A stretch of 64,000 bases of DNA, taken from Pirellulaceae bacterium. Its GTDB lineage: Bacteria > Planctomycetota > Planctomycetia > Pirellulales > Pirellulaceae. A program made the position numbers and the translations under genes. The stretch is from contig JADHUC010000006.1 in NCBI GenBank assembly GCA_016784735.1, positions 1 to 64,000 of the forward strand, written 5' to 3'. Positions within the stretch are counted from its first letter, which is position 1. The number at the start of each line of letters is the position of its first letter. Below, piece after piece: positions 9,053 to 17,471 of the stretch. Below the pieces are notes generated by a model. The model did no database searches. It was not told the DNA's origin and saw nothing but the letters and a program-made list of their open reading frames with translations.

Positions 9053-10924
9053 ATGCTAAAGTCTCATCTTCACTTGCGGTTACCCGCGTGGCTATCGTTA
9101 GTGGTCGCGGCGGTGTCGATCGCAGCGTCCGACGGATCGGCGGCAAAGGACTCCGCGCACGTGGACGTTCGCCAGTTAGATCCAGCCGCACTCGAAAGAG
9201 TGATTGGAGACTTGATTCAGCAGTTGGGCGCCGAAGAATATTCGCGCCGGGAAAAGGCGCAGGAAGAACTCCGGGCCCTTGGTTTGGCGGCGTTTGACGC
9301 GCTGCACAAAGCTCAGGACAGCGATGACATCGAGATCTCGCTCCGGGCGCGGTATCTGCTACGCAGCATGACCACACATTGGGCGCACGAGGACGATCCG
9401 ATGGAGGTCAAGGGGATTTTGCGCGGGTACGACGGGAAGTCGCCGGAGGAACGTAAGAACCTGATGGAGCAGTTGGGTGCGTTGCCGGATGGGCAGGGTG
9501 TTGGTGCGCTCTGCCGCTTGGTGCGTTTCGAGACGTCCAACACCCTATCCAAACAAGCTGCTCTGCTGGTGATGCACCAACCGTCGGATTCGGATGGCGA
9601 GGTTCAAACCGGTGTGGCAGAGACGATCAATCGTGAGATTGGTCTGAGCCGCCGAACGGGCGCAGAGTGGCTGCGCACGTACGTCGCGACATTGAACGAA
9701 CCTGATTCGGTCCTCGACCAATGGGAGCGAATTTCGCGGAAGGAGGAGCATGTCTTCCATCACAGCCCGGAGAAATCCGATCCTCTTGTCGTTCGTGACC
9801 TGCTTCGGTGGCAAGCGGACCTGCTGAAACGCGTTGATCGTGTTAACGAGGCAGAGGCAGTCATGCGCAGGACCGTCGATCTAGTGGACGGGACGCGAGT
9901 TCAGTTACTCGAAACGGTCGACTGGATGATGGAGCGGGAGGCATGGTCGATCATCGAAGAGATGGCTGGGAGCTTTCGCGCGAGGTTCGAAGAAAATGCG
10001 GTCCTATTATACCGCGTGGCCGAATTGCAGGTGAGACGCGGCGAAAAGGAATTGGCGCAAGAGACGGCGGACCGAGCGGCCAAGACGAATCCGGACAACC
10101 ACCAGGAACACGTCGAGGCTGGGTATTCCTTGCAGGAACGAGGCCTGTTCCAGTGGTCGGAACGCGAGTACCGACAAGTGACGAAACTCGCTCCGCCAGG
10201 GTCCCTGGACGATCTGCGGGCTAGATTTTTGCTATCCGAGATGCTGCACGATCTCCACCGGGAACTGATGGCCGCGCAGACGTTGCAGGCTATTGTCGAC
10301 ATCATGGACAAGGATAAGAATGTCGTCTACAACGCTAGTCGAATTCGCCGTGATCCAGGCAGTATTCGCTCGCGCATGCACTTCTTCTACGCCGAGCATT
10401 CGAGGGCAGAAGGCGATGCGAAGAAGCAGAAGGAACATCTCCAGGAAGGTGTCCAGAGCGATCCCACTGACGCCGACGTGCTGATCGCAATGTACCGAAT
10501 GGACGGCGCCGACGAGCCATGGAAAACGACGACAAGGGAGCACATCAAGAAGGCGGTTCAAGGGTTCCGCGTACAGATCCGCGAGTACGCGTTGGAGGTG
10601 GCCGGCGCGGCTAGCGAAGAATTGCGTGCGTATTACAGGCGAGAATTGGCTTCGGCCAATAACCAGCTTGCATGGCTGGTCGGCAACACCGAAGGGGACT
10701 ACGACGAAGCCGTGCGATGTAGTCAGAAGTCGCTGGAACTCCGCCCCAATACGTCCGGCTACCTGGATACGCTAGGCCGATGCTACTATGCTAAAGGGGA
10801 CTACGCGAATGCGGTCAAACACCAATCCCGCGCCGTGGAACTCGATCCGCACTCCGGCCAAATCCGGCGGCAATTGGAGTTGTTCCAGCAAGCCCTTGAC
10901 GCCTCGTTGAAACCGAAAAAGTGA
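9053..10924 (+). CDS. Secreted HEAT/TPR-repeat protein
   Basis: A 623-residue protein with an N-terminal signal-type segment (hydrophobic stretch about residues 9-30: LPAWLSLVVAAVSIAAS). Residues about 45-110 hold a HEAT-like motif seen in other planctomycete proteins (EEYSRREKAQEELRALG, LRARYLLRSM). The remainder is rich in helical TPR-like repeats: paired helices around residues 260-400, and a clear TPR near residues 530-600 (NTSGYLDTLGRCYYAKGDY, NAVKHQSRAVELDP). No catalytic motif is visible, so it is probably a periplasmic scaffold. Start ATG at 9053 follows GAGG. It lies 35 bases after mqnC and overlaps the DUF2752 gene, but the link to menaquinone synthesis is unclear. Confidence 0.8.
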   Translation: MLKSHLHLRLPAWLSLVVAAVSIAASDGSAAKDSAHVDVRQLDPAALERVIGDLIQQLGAEEYSRREKAQEELRALGLAAFDALHKAQDSDDIEISLRARYLLRSMTTHWAHEDDPMEVKGILRGYDGKSPEERKNLMEQLGALPDGQGVGALCRLVRFETSNTLSKQAALLVMHQPSDSDGEVQTGVAETINREIGLSRRTGAEWLRTYVATLNEPDSVLDQWERISRKEEHVFHHSPEKSDPLVVRDLLRWQADLLKRVDRVNEAEAVMRRTVDLVDGTRVQLLETVDWMMEREAWSIIEEMAGSFRARFEENAVLLYRVAELQVRRGEKELAQETADRAAKTNPDNHQEHVEAGYSLQERGLFQWSEREYRQVTKLAPPGSLDDLRARFLLSEMLHDLHRELMAAQTLQAIVDIMDKDKNVVYNASRIRRDPGSIRSRMHFFYAEHSRAEGDAKKQKEHLQEGVQSDPTDADVLIAMYRMDGADEPWKTTTREHIKKAVQGFRVQIREYALEVAGAASEELRAYYRRELASANNQLAWLVGNTEGDYDEAVRCSQKSLELRPNTSGYLDTLGRCYYAKGDYANAVKHQSRAVELDPHSGQIRRQLELFQQALDASLKPKK

Positions 10925-11385
10925 ATGGATCTGAACATCCAGGTGGCGTCGATCGGATGAAGCAAGCGAGCGCAGGCGATACGACTTACCACTGGGTGTA
11001 TCTGATTCTGTCGGCCATCGTGTTGGCGCTTGCCGTTGCGCTCGAAGTAAGCAGCGAAGGCCGCGTCATTGTGCCCGTGTTGGGCAGCCCGCTCCCCGAG
11101 TCGTGCGTCTTCAAGCAACTTACCGGCCTGGGCTGCCCCGGTTGCGGATTGACGCGCTGTTTCATCTGCCTGATGCACGGCGACATAGCGCGAGCTTGGG
11201 CGTTCAATCCCAGCGGTTTTCTTTTCTTCCTGATCATTGCTGGTCAGGTCCCGTACCGAATGATCCAGATTTGGCGAATACGCCATCGGCTCGAGCAGTG
11301 GCACCCTGTGACGATTTCTACCGCTATCGGGTGCTCTCTTGGTGTATCACTTATCGCCCAGTGGATCTGGAGGACGCTTGCGTAG
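10921..11385 (+). CDS. DUF2752 membrane protein
   Basis: A 154-residue membrane protein with three hydrophobic segments (about residues 20-40, 95-112 and 127-150). The loop after the first one contains FKQLTGLGCPGCGLTRC, the hallmark of DUF2752, a family with the conserved CPxCGxTR motif and unknown function. The GTG start at 10921 overlaps the previous stop by four bases (GTGA), implying coupling; an ATG at 10957, ten bases after AGGTGG, is an alternative start. No known substrate. Confidence 0.85.
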   Translation: MNGSEHPGGVDRMKQASAGDTTYHWVYLILSAIVLALAVALEVSSEGRVIVPVLGSPLPESCVFKQLTGLGCPGCGLTRCFICLMHGDIARAWAFNPSGFLFFLIIAGQVPYRMIQIWRIRHRLEQWHPVTISTAIGCSLGVSLIAQWIWRTLA

Positions 11386-11841
11386 AACAGTAGTAAGGTG
11401 CTTTATTGCAGCAACTTACGACGTTCTTTCGCGCAAGAGGAGCCCCACTATGTAGTGGCCAGAGTTTGCTTTTGGCCAGCGTTTCGATTAAACTAACAAC
11501 TCGAACGAAGAGGCTCAGTTATCTTTCAGCTTACTGGGTAGATAATCGGCAAAGGAACGAGAGGGGCCGGTCCGACGGTTACTTGTTAGACTGTCTATGA
11601 AAAGAGAACATTCGACGAGCGGAGGTACTTTCCGCGTTGTGCGGCCTCGCCTGGTGCCTTTGCTTGGCTGACGCCTGCACACAGTCAGCTTCGTCGAATA
11701 TGACGGCTCAAATTCTTCTGCGGCTAGGGACTGCCGAGTGGGTTTTGGGCGTGGCGCATCGTGTCACGGACGGCGCTCAAACCACAAGGATCGCAACTAG
11801 CGACGAGTAGTGACGATTCCCACTAGCGGAGGGACAGTCCA
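11386..11841. other. Long intergenic region without a convincing protein gene
   Basis: 456 bases between the DUF2752 and DUF4912 genes. The only open frame on the plus strand (11406-11600) has no ribosome site and no protein-like composition. The region contains a set of nested complementary segments (11610-11699) described separately and, at its end, the GGAGGG ribosome site of the DUF4912 gene. It is long for this gene-dense region. Confidence 0.5.
11610..11699. ncRNA. Candidate structured RNA element
   Basis: ATTCGACGA (11610-11618) pairs perfectly with TCGTCGAAT (11691-11699). Inside lie a GCGGA/TCCGC hairpin (11619-11635, seven-base loop) and a TGTGC/GCACA pair (11638-11642 with 11677-11681) enclosing a GC-rich arm. 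The closed three-part fold over 90 bases suggests a small RNA or leader structure for the following DUF4912 gene. I could not match it to a known family (it lacks the SRP RNA GGAAG motif). Strand is uncertain because the closing stem is symmetric. Confidence 0.3.
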
Positions 11842-13104
11842 TTGATCACCGCAGCTTCTCTCAGGGAGTATACGCGGAAGGATCTTGCGCAGATGGCGAA
11901 GAAGCAGGGCGTTGCCGGTTGGCACGCAATGCGAAAAGACCAACTGGTTCGAGCACTGGCACGGGCGGCAAGGTCGAAACGGCGCGCGTCGTCAAGTGCA
12001 AGGAAGTCGTCGAAACCCAAGACGAAAAGTACCAGGGCGACCGTAAAATCCAAGCCGAAGGCCAAGGCCAAGACGCCAGCACCGCGGCGAAGGGCATCCG
12101 TCAAATCGAACGGATCCCGCAAGAAGAAGAGCGGCGTGAAGACCAAAAATGTGCGCGCGGTCCGTCGTATTCAAGTAGCGAATGCCGAAAAAGAGCGACT
12201 GAAGGACTTGTCCTCTGCTTGCCAAAATGGACATGCCGCCAACGGAAGTGGCAAACGCAAGAAACACCTCAGTAAGAGTAACGGCTCGCCAAGGAAAGAT
12301 CGGATCGTGCTGTTGGTACGAGATCCGTACTGGCTGCACGCGTGCTGGGAAATCAACCGCCACAGTGTCGAACGAGTGCGAGCTGCCTTGTCGGAGCAGT
12401 GGCACACGGCCCGCCCCGTGTTGCGATTGATCGAAGTCGAAGCGGGTTCGACGACCAGCACGGCGGAACGAGTCTTGCGAGAGATCGACATCCACGGGGG
12501 CGTCAACAACTGGTATGTGAATTGCAGCGATCCGCCAAAAAGTTACCGCGTGGATATCGGGTATTTGGCCGCGACTGGGCGCTTCTGCTCCCTGGCCCGC
12601 AGCAATTCGGTGACCACCCCCAGCCCCGGCAGCAGTGATTCATTGGACCAAAACTGGATGGACGTTGCCCGGGACTACGAGCGAGTATTCTCGCTCAGTG
12701 GCGGCTACAGCGAGACGCCGACGTGCGGCGATCTAAGAGAACTCTTTGAAGAACGTCTGCGACGCCCCATGGGCTCGGCCCTAGTGACGAGATACGGCGC
12801 GGCGGCTGGTGGAGCCGTCGGTCGAAAATCCAATTTCACGTTGGATGCGGATGCGGAGTTGATCGTTTACGGCCAGACTAACCCCAAGGCCCATGTGACG
12901 CTGGCCGGCCAGCCTGTCAAGCTGCGGCCCGACGGCAGCTTTACGGTTCGCAAGAGCCTGCCCGACCGGCGGCAGGTGCTGCCCGTGGTGGCCGGCAGCG
13001 GCGACGGTTTGGAGCAACGGACGATCATCCTGGCGATCGAACGCAACACCAAAGTGATGGAGCCCATCAAGCGAGAGCCCGCCGAGCAAGTCATTGAGCG
13101 GTGA
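11842..13104 (+). CDS. DUF4912 protein with Rho-N-like domain and histone-like basic segment
   Basis: A 420-residue protein. Residues 1-40 resemble the Rho N-terminal/SAP-like fold (SLREYTRKDLAQMAKKQG). Residues 45-100 are strongly basic with Lys, Ser, Ala and Pro (for example SKPKAKAKTPAPRRRAS), like histone H1-type tails. Residues about 155-260 are the DUF4912 domain (IVLLVRDPYWLHACWEIN; NNWYVNCSDPPKSYRVDIG). The start is TTG at 11842, eight bases after GGAGGG; no ATG fits. DUF4912 proteins have no firm function; the N-terminal parts suggest nucleic-acid or nucleoid contact. It stands alone between two long intergenic regions. Confidence 0.85.
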   Translation: MITAASLREYTRKDLAQMAKKQGVAGWHAMRKDQLVRALARAARSKRRASSSARKSSKPKTKSTRATVKSKPKAKAKTPAPRRRASVKSNGSRKKKSGVKTKNVRAVRRIQVANAEKERLKDLSSACQNGHAANGSGKRKKHLSKSNGSPRKDRIVLLVRDPYWLHACWEINRHSVERVRAALSEQWHTARPVLRLIEVEAGSTTSTAERVLREIDIHGGVNNWYVNCSDPPKSYRVDIGYLAATGRFCSLARSNSVTTPSPGSSDSLDQNWMDVARDYERVFSLSGGYSETPTCGDLRELFEERLRRPMGSALVTRYGAAAGGAVGRKSNFTLDADAELIVYGQTNPKAHVTLAGQPVKLRPDGSFTVRKSLPDRRQVLPVVAGSGDGLEQRTIILAIERNTKVMEPIKREPAEQVIER

Positions 13105-13473
13105 CTCGCGACCTTCCGTCTTGTCCGCCCGCCTTCTTGTTGGACGTGACCGCGCCTGCTACGATGCATGTAGAAACACGCTTGCGTGTTTTCGGCAAAC
13201 TCCTCTGCCATGCTCGTGATGTCGGTGCTGACTTTTGGGTGAGCCGTTAAAGAGTACCCGCTGGGGACCGAGATTTCGGTTCCGGCCGCGTGTACAGCCG
13301 ACGTGGGCCTTGCGCTTCGGCGCATCAGCCCCTCCGTCGGATCACACAACCCGGAGCCTAGGTTCCCCCCTAATGAGTGCGGGCTCTCACAAAACTCACC
13401 GCCACGGCATTACGGTGGAGGATTTGCCTTTTTTTGTACCCGAGCCGTTGCGTGTCTGCAGAAAGGGAATCTG
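13105..13473. other. Intergenic region between the DUF4912 and larE genes
   Basis: 369 bases with no supported gene. It holds a terminator-like hairpin near its start (13174-13191) and, at the end, AAAGGG ahead of the larE TTG start. An open frame in phase with larE runs back to 13303 but its sequence is not protein-like. A CACCG/CGGTG pair followed by a T-run lies near 13398-13435 and may be a second, weaker stop signal. Confidence 0.45.
13174..13191 (+). terminator. Likely intrinsic terminator after the DUF4912 gene
   Basis: AAACACG (13174-13180) and CGTGTTT (13185-13191) form a 7-bp stem with a CTTG loop, extended by one T of a TTTT run. It lies 70 bases after the stop codon. The same AAACACGC-type palindrome is, from memory, frequent in planctomycete intergenic DNA. 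Confidence 0.5.
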
Positions 13474-14307
13474 TTGAACGATCTGGACGAGAAACGAGAA
13501 CGATTGCTCGATCTGATACGCAGTTTCCAAAGTTGTGCCGTGGCTTTCTCCGCCGGCGTCGACAGCACGGTCGTGGCCAAAGCGGCCCAGTTAGCTCTGG
13601 GTGATCGAGCCGTCGCGGTGACCGGCGTCAGCCCAAGTCTGGCGGAGCGCGAGCTGGACGAGGCACGCCGGTTGGCCGAGTTGATCGGGATTCGTCACGA
13701 ACTGATATCCACCGAGGAATTCTCCAACGTGGACTACGTGCGGAACGCTCCAGACCGGTGTTATCACTGCAAGAGCGAGTTGTTTACGCAGATGCAATCC
13801 ATCGCGCCTCGATTGAACGTCGAAGTGATCCTTAGTGGCGCAAACGTTGACGATGCCGATGATTACCGACCGGGCGCGAAGGCTGCGACCGAACACCAGG
13901 TTCGCAGCCCTCTGGCCGAGTGCGGAATCAACAAGGACGAGATACGGCAGTTGGCGGCCCAGTGGGACTTACCCATCTGGGACAAACCGGCCATGCCCTG
14001 TCTTTCCAGCCGCGTCGCCTACGGTGAAGAGGTGACGCCCGAGCGATTGGAGATGGTTGATCGCGGCGAACAGTTCCTGCGCGATCAAGGGTTTCCCACG
14101 GTTCGCGTGCGCTATCATCGAGGAGACGTGGCTCGCGTGGAGGTTCCAGCCGTCGACATTGCCAAGCTGTGCGAAGATGATTCTCGCCAGTCGTTGGCGG
14201 AACACTTGAAAGGTCTGGGCTTTCGTTTCGTGACGCTGGACCTGGAAGGCTTCCGTTCCGGCAGCCTCAATACGCTGGTACCGATCGAAACGCGAACGAA
14301 CTCGTGA
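13474..14307 (+). CDS. larE: ATP-dependent sacrificial sulfur transferase LarE
   Basis: A 277-residue PP-loop enzyme. VAFSAGVDSTVV near residue 20 is the ATP-pyrophosphatase loop; DRCYHCKSELF near residue 97 and KPAMPCLSSRVAYGEEVT near residue 175 are typical of LarE. LarE donates sulfur to the pyridinium dicarboxylate precursor of the nickel-pincer nucleotide cofactor of lactate racemase-type enzymes. Start is set at TTG 13474, six bases after AAAGGG, which gives the usual family length; upstream in-frame codons look non-coding. The single Cys in PCLSSR is the position expected for the sacrificial Cys176-type enzymes. larB, larC and larA are not nearby. Confidence 0.9.
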   Translation: MNDLDEKRERLLDLIRSFQSCAVAFSAGVDSTVVAKAAQLALGDRAVAVTGVSPSLAERELDEARRLAELIGIRHELISTEEFSNVDYVRNAPDRCYHCKSELFTQMQSIAPRLNVEVILSGANVDDADDYRPGAKAATEHQVRSPLAECGINKDEIRQLAAQWDLPIWDKPAMPCLSSRVAYGEEVTPERLEMVDRGEQFLRDQGFPTVRVRYHRGDVARVEVPAVDIAKLCEDDSRQSLAEHLKGLGFRFVTLDLEGFRSGSLNTLVPIETRTNS

Positions 14308-14323
14308 TCGGCCTTTCGCCTAC

Positions 14324-15490
14324 CTATCGCTTCCGACGTATTCCCATCTTCCGATTGACCAATGGCAGTTTGACTCCCCACACGGGGCCACGAATCCGGT
14401 TGCGTTTGATCGGGTTTCGCGCAGCCATCATCTTCGCCGCGGGCGAGGCGCCGACCAGCCGATAGGTGCCGTTATTGGCCTGGGCGATCATCCGAAGCTG
14501 TCTCTCGCCAACCGGATCGACCTCCATGCCGACTGTGTGGATTGGGATGGATCGGTTGTGCGGCGCCGTTATTTTATTGGTTGTTTTGTCCGTGAACGCG
14601 CCATCGCCCAGGATATAGATGACATCGGGCTTCAGGGCTAACGCTGTTGCGATCGCCTCCTCGCCTCTCGTTTGCAGACACATTTCGACGGTGTACAGCC
14701 AGCTTCTCAGCCTCTCCTTGTTGCTGTCGGTCGCTGGAACCAGTTTGGGCGCCGGTTCGGGGTGAAACATGCGGTAGGCCGTATCGCTGAAGAAAATCAC
14801 GTAGAACTGCTGTCGGGGCGACATGACTTCGATGGTCTGCGCAAGCTCGTTCAGCGCCGTCTCGAAACGGCCCCTGGTCATACTGTTGGAATTGTCGACC
14901 ACGAACACAAACTTACGACCCCTGGCACGCGCGCCGAAGAAGGTGGCCGCCCCTGCCAAACCATCGCTGATGTCCGCCATCCCATCGCCGTCTTTCCTAA
15001 ACAAGGCCCCGATCTCGTCGATCGTTGTAGCCGGGAGAGCAAGGTCGCCGATGCTGTCGCTGGTTTCGATTTCCGCCGGCGCGCCCAGGTTGGCAAACGC
15101 AATTTCATCTGGATCGATCACCTCGGAGGCCAGAGACCAGTCCTCCATCTCGTCCAGTTCCTGAAGGCTTTCGATCTGTAACTCGGCTAATTCTTCGAAC
15201 AGCTCCTTTTGAGGTTCCACCTGACTGCCGGAGACGAACACCTCGTCCTTCTCCGCGATACTCGATAAAGTGCAAAGAGCCAAAACCAACAGGGCGACCA
15301 TGTGGACGATTGCGCTAACCAGCCAAGCGGGCAATGAGAGCAGCAAAGCCGCCAACGCACCCCGCTTGCCTTCCTCCAACGGCTCTCCGTAGCGTTCGTC
15401 ACCCCCAGAGAATTCCGCCTGGTCGGGCCCAACTTCCCGCTCAGAGGGAATTTGCGCATTTCCTTCGGGTTTGCCGGCTTGGGAACTCAT
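14324..15490 (-). CDS. Membrane-anchored von Willebrand factor A domain protein
   Basis: A 388-residue protein. One hydrophobic segment (about residues 55-85: ALLLSLPAWLVSAIVHMVAL) follows an acidic, disordered N-terminus. An acidic stretch rich in Glu/Leu follows. The vWA domain starts near residue 192 (FVFVVDNSNSM), with the MIDAS DxSxS present as DNSNS, and continues with IFFSDTAYRMF and DVIYILGDGAFTD. Such planctomycete proteins likely bind metal-dependent partners at the membrane. Start chosen at ATG 15490; an upstream extension to 15601 is basic and not conserved in style. It converges with larE (16 bases between ends). Confidence 0.8.
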   Translation of the reverse strand: MSSQAGKPEGNAQIPSEREVGPDQAEFSGGDERYGEPLEEGKRGALAALLLSLPAWLVSAIVHMVALLVLALCTLSSIAEKDEVFVSGSQVEPQKELFEELAELQIESLQELDEMEDWSLASEVIDPDEIAFANLGAPAEIETSDSIGDLALPATTIDEIGALFRKDGDGMADISDGLAGAATFFGARARGRKFVFVVDNSNSMTRGRFETALNELAQTIEVMSPRQQFYVIFFSDTAYRMFHPEPAPKLVPATDSNKERLRSWLYTVEMCLQTRGEEAIATALALKPDVIYILGDGAFTDKTTNKITAPHNRSIPIHTVGMEVDPVGERQLRMIAQANNGTYRLVGASPAAKMMAARNPIKRNRIRGPVWGVKLPLVNRKMGIRRKR

Positions 15491-15680
15491 GGGAATCCAC
15501 GAACAAAACTGGGGTCGCTTCGCGCGCAACGAACGGGCGTGAGGCCACTTACATGATAGCATTCGGGCCCATTCGAGCACACTATTCCAATGTTCGACCA
15601 AGGGCCGCTTCGAACCGGCGGCGCCGGAGCCCTGAGAGAAGCTACTGGGTAGATGAATCCCTTGCGACCAGATGCGCTGG

Positions 15681-15914
15681 TCAATAGTCGCCCGGCAACT
15701 CGGTTTCGTGGGCCTTCTTCATCTTCTCGGGATCGTCCCCAAAGGCGGCTTCGAACAACCCAACCACTTCTTTGGCAGGGAACCACTTGGAATCGTCCTT
15801 GCGAACGAGCGTCACGCCACTGACCTCGCCAGTGCGCACCTTTTCCTTAAGTTCAACTGCGGTGAGCGGTCCCTTTACTCCTTCCCTCGTCTTGCAGAAC
15901 CATTGTGTTGCCAT
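15681..15914 (-). CDS. Small GYF_2-domain protein
   Basis: A 77-residue protein that is almost entirely a GYF_2-type domain: WFCKTREGVKGPLTAVELKE and WFPAKEVVGLF are the usual opening and closing segments (residues 4-50). Planctomycetes have many such domains, usually thought to bind proline-rich peptides. The ATG at 15914 follows GAGGGGGAG, a strong ribosome site, so the longer frame up to 16067 is not used. It stands alone between the vWA gene and the sigma factor gene. Confidence 0.8.
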   Translation of the reverse strand: MATQWFCKTREGVKGPLTAVELKEKVRTGEVSGVTLVRKDDSKWFPAKEVVGLFEAAFGDDPEKMKKAHETELPGDY

Positions 15915-16138
15915 AACGCGTCTCCCCCTCTTTATGACTTGGATGACCGTGAAACGAGACGGATTAAAGCGATTCGAAGCGGTGGTACGTGACTGCTCAA
16001 CAGAGTTTACTACGCACCAGCCGAATTGGGAAGTCACCGTGGAACCGCCTTGGCGAAGCTCCGGCATGACGTGTGTGAGGCCTTTGGATGAACATCTGGC
16101 GATTCAGTTGCCGCCTGGAAGACCGACTCACCGTACGA

Positions 16139-16720
16139 TCAGGCGGACGAGTCTGCGAGAGCCTGCCGCATTTTGGCCCGAGCGCGGCTCAAGGTCGGCC
16201 CGATGCTGTTCTCGGGCATCCCCACCGTCGAGCTGATCTCTTGATAGCTCTTTCCTTCCAGGTGGTACAGGCGAACGATGTCCGCTTCGATACGATTCAG
16301 CCCTTGGACCAAGCGTTCCACTTCTTCGCGGTTGTCTATGCGTTCCTCCGGATGCTCAAGTGTGGCAACCGCGGCTTCTTCCTGGCGTTCTGCGGATTCC
16401 TGCAGACCGGATGTGGATTTCCGTTTCAGCAGTTCCCTGACCACGATGCGGCGCGCGACGACGGTCAAATACGTGGCCAAGCTGCTATCGCCCCGAAAAC
16501 GACGCAGGACGGCGAAATCGTCGTTGACGACCGCCAGAAAAAACTCGGCCGCCAAGTCCTCTTCGTCCTGCGGGTTGACGCGGATAGAGCGTGACTTGGC
16601 CGTGTGGCGAATTACATGGACGGCCAGCCCAAGAAACCGGTCGACGAAATCCTCCCAAGCATGGGGCTTGCGATTCAGACAACGCTGGAGCAGCTTTCGA
16701 TCGATCTCGGAGAGCACCAC
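16139..16720 (-). CDS. ECF-family RNA polymerase sigma factor
   Basis: A 193-residue sigma-70 family protein without a region-3 domain. Region 2 spans about residues 20-95 (WEDFVDRFLGLAV; DLAAEFFLAVV; GDSSLATYLTVVARR) and region 4 about 130-190 (LNRIEADIVRLYHLEGKSY; VGMPENSIGPTLSRARAKM), with a helix-turn-helix at the end. Start is GTG at 16720, followed immediately by a second GTG. No anti-sigma factor lies next to it; the divergent side is the ferredoxin. Target promoters cannot be read from this window. Confidence 0.9.
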   Translation of the reverse strand: MVLSEIDRKLLQRCLNRKPHAWEDFVDRFLGLAVHVIRHTAKSRSIRVNPQDEEDLAAEFFLAVVNDDFAVLRRFRGDSSLATYLTVVARRIVVRELLKRKSTSGLQESAERQEEAAVATLEHPEERIDNREEVERLVQGLNRIEADIVRLYHLEGKSYQEISSTVGMPENSIGPTLSRARAKMRQALADSSA

Positions 16721-17077
16721 GATTCACATACCCCAAAAGTTTTGAACTTCCAGAATGTCGACTCAGGTCCCCCCTTCAACTAGGAACCCGTATACTCAGA
16801 TCGTCTATGATTCCTGCAAGACTTCAGGATGGGTTCCGTATCAATATCCAGTATCACTCTTGATTTTAAGTTTGTGGGGGATTTGAAGCAAGTCTGATGA
16901 TTGGCCGTCCACACGGCACTCTGACGCTTAGACGCTCGATACTTGACAGTAGTTCTCTTCCCCACTAACATGCCTCTGATAATCTCCTGTCAGTACTGCA
17001 AGTCCTTCCCACGTAAGGGGTTGGCGAATCCACTTAACAGCTTCGTTTCCGTCGGTCAGTTAGGAAGGAGATTCCCC
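16721..17077. other. Divergent intergenic region between sigma factor and ferredoxin
   Basis: 357 bases, AT-richer than the neighbours, with no protein gene. It holds the ferredoxin promoter (16943-16971) and the GGAAGGAG ribosome site before the ferredoxin ATG. I see no further clear structure. Confidence 0.5.
16943..16971 (+). promoter_or_regulatory. Sigma-70-type promoter for the ferredoxin gene
   Basis: A perfect TTGACA (16943-16948), a 17-base spacer and TAACAT (16966-16971). It predicts a leader of about 100 bases before the ferredoxin ATG at 17078. It is one of the best consensus matches in the window. Confidence 0.65.
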
Positions 17078-17356
17078 ATGACCCATGTCGTTGCCGAACC
17101 GTGCTCAGGCTGCAAATACACGGATTGTGTCGCCGTATGCCCGGTCGACTGTTTCTACGAAGACGAAAAGATGCTCTACATCCACCCGGATGAATGCATT
17201 GATTGCGAGGCATGCATTCCCGAATGCCCCGTGGAAGCCATCTTCCACGAAGACAACTTGCCCGAAGAGTGGGCGAATTATCTAGAGATGAATGCTGAGA
17301 AATGTGAGGAATGCCCCAATATCACCGAGCAGAAGACGCCTTTGGCCGACAGTTGA
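17078..17356 (+). CDS. fdxA: 7Fe ferredoxin (3Fe-4S and 4Fe-4S)
   Basis: A 92-residue ferredoxin starting at an ATG seven bases after GGAAGGAG. It carries [20 protein letters not shown] (residues 9-28) and [12 protein letters not shown] (about 42-53), the pattern of the FdxA/Azotobacter FdI family with one 3Fe-4S and one 4Fe-4S cluster, although the exact cluster content cannot be proven from sequence. The final CEECPN adds two more cysteines. It probably serves as a low-potential electron carrier. It is a single-gene unit: promoter upstream, intrinsic terminator directly after. Confidence 0.92.
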   Translation: MTHVVAEPCSGCKYTDCVAVCPVDCFYEDEKMLYIHPDECIDCEACIPECPVEAIFHEDNLPEEWANYLEMNAEKCEECPNITEQKTPLADS

Positions 17357-17369
17357 TGCCCTGATACTC

Positions 17370-17403
17370 AAGCCCGAGACTTTCGACGTGTCGGGCTTTT
17401 TCT
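17370..17403 (+). terminator. Intrinsic terminator after the ferredoxin gene
   Basis: AAGCCCGA (17370-17377) pairs with TCGGGCTT (17391-17398) and is followed by TTTTCT. Located 14 bases after the ferredoxin stop codon; a textbook rho-independent terminator. Confidence 0.85.
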
Positions 17404-17471
17404 CTGCGCATCGGACGCCAAGAGCGTGCCCCTGCTATACTGATTCAGGAGACGCTTTTCGGAGTGCAAAG

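Noticed and set aside
11406-11600. 64-codon frame in the long intergenic region
   Set aside because: No ribosome site, atypical composition and no recognisable motif.
11610-11699. Idea that the structured region is SRP, 6S or tmRNA
   Set aside because: None of the conserved motifs of those RNAs (for example SRP GGAAG) can be found.
13303-13473. N-terminal extension of LarE
   Set aside because: The codons before 13474 are not protein-like, LarE family length fits the TTG start, and a ribosome site precedes it.
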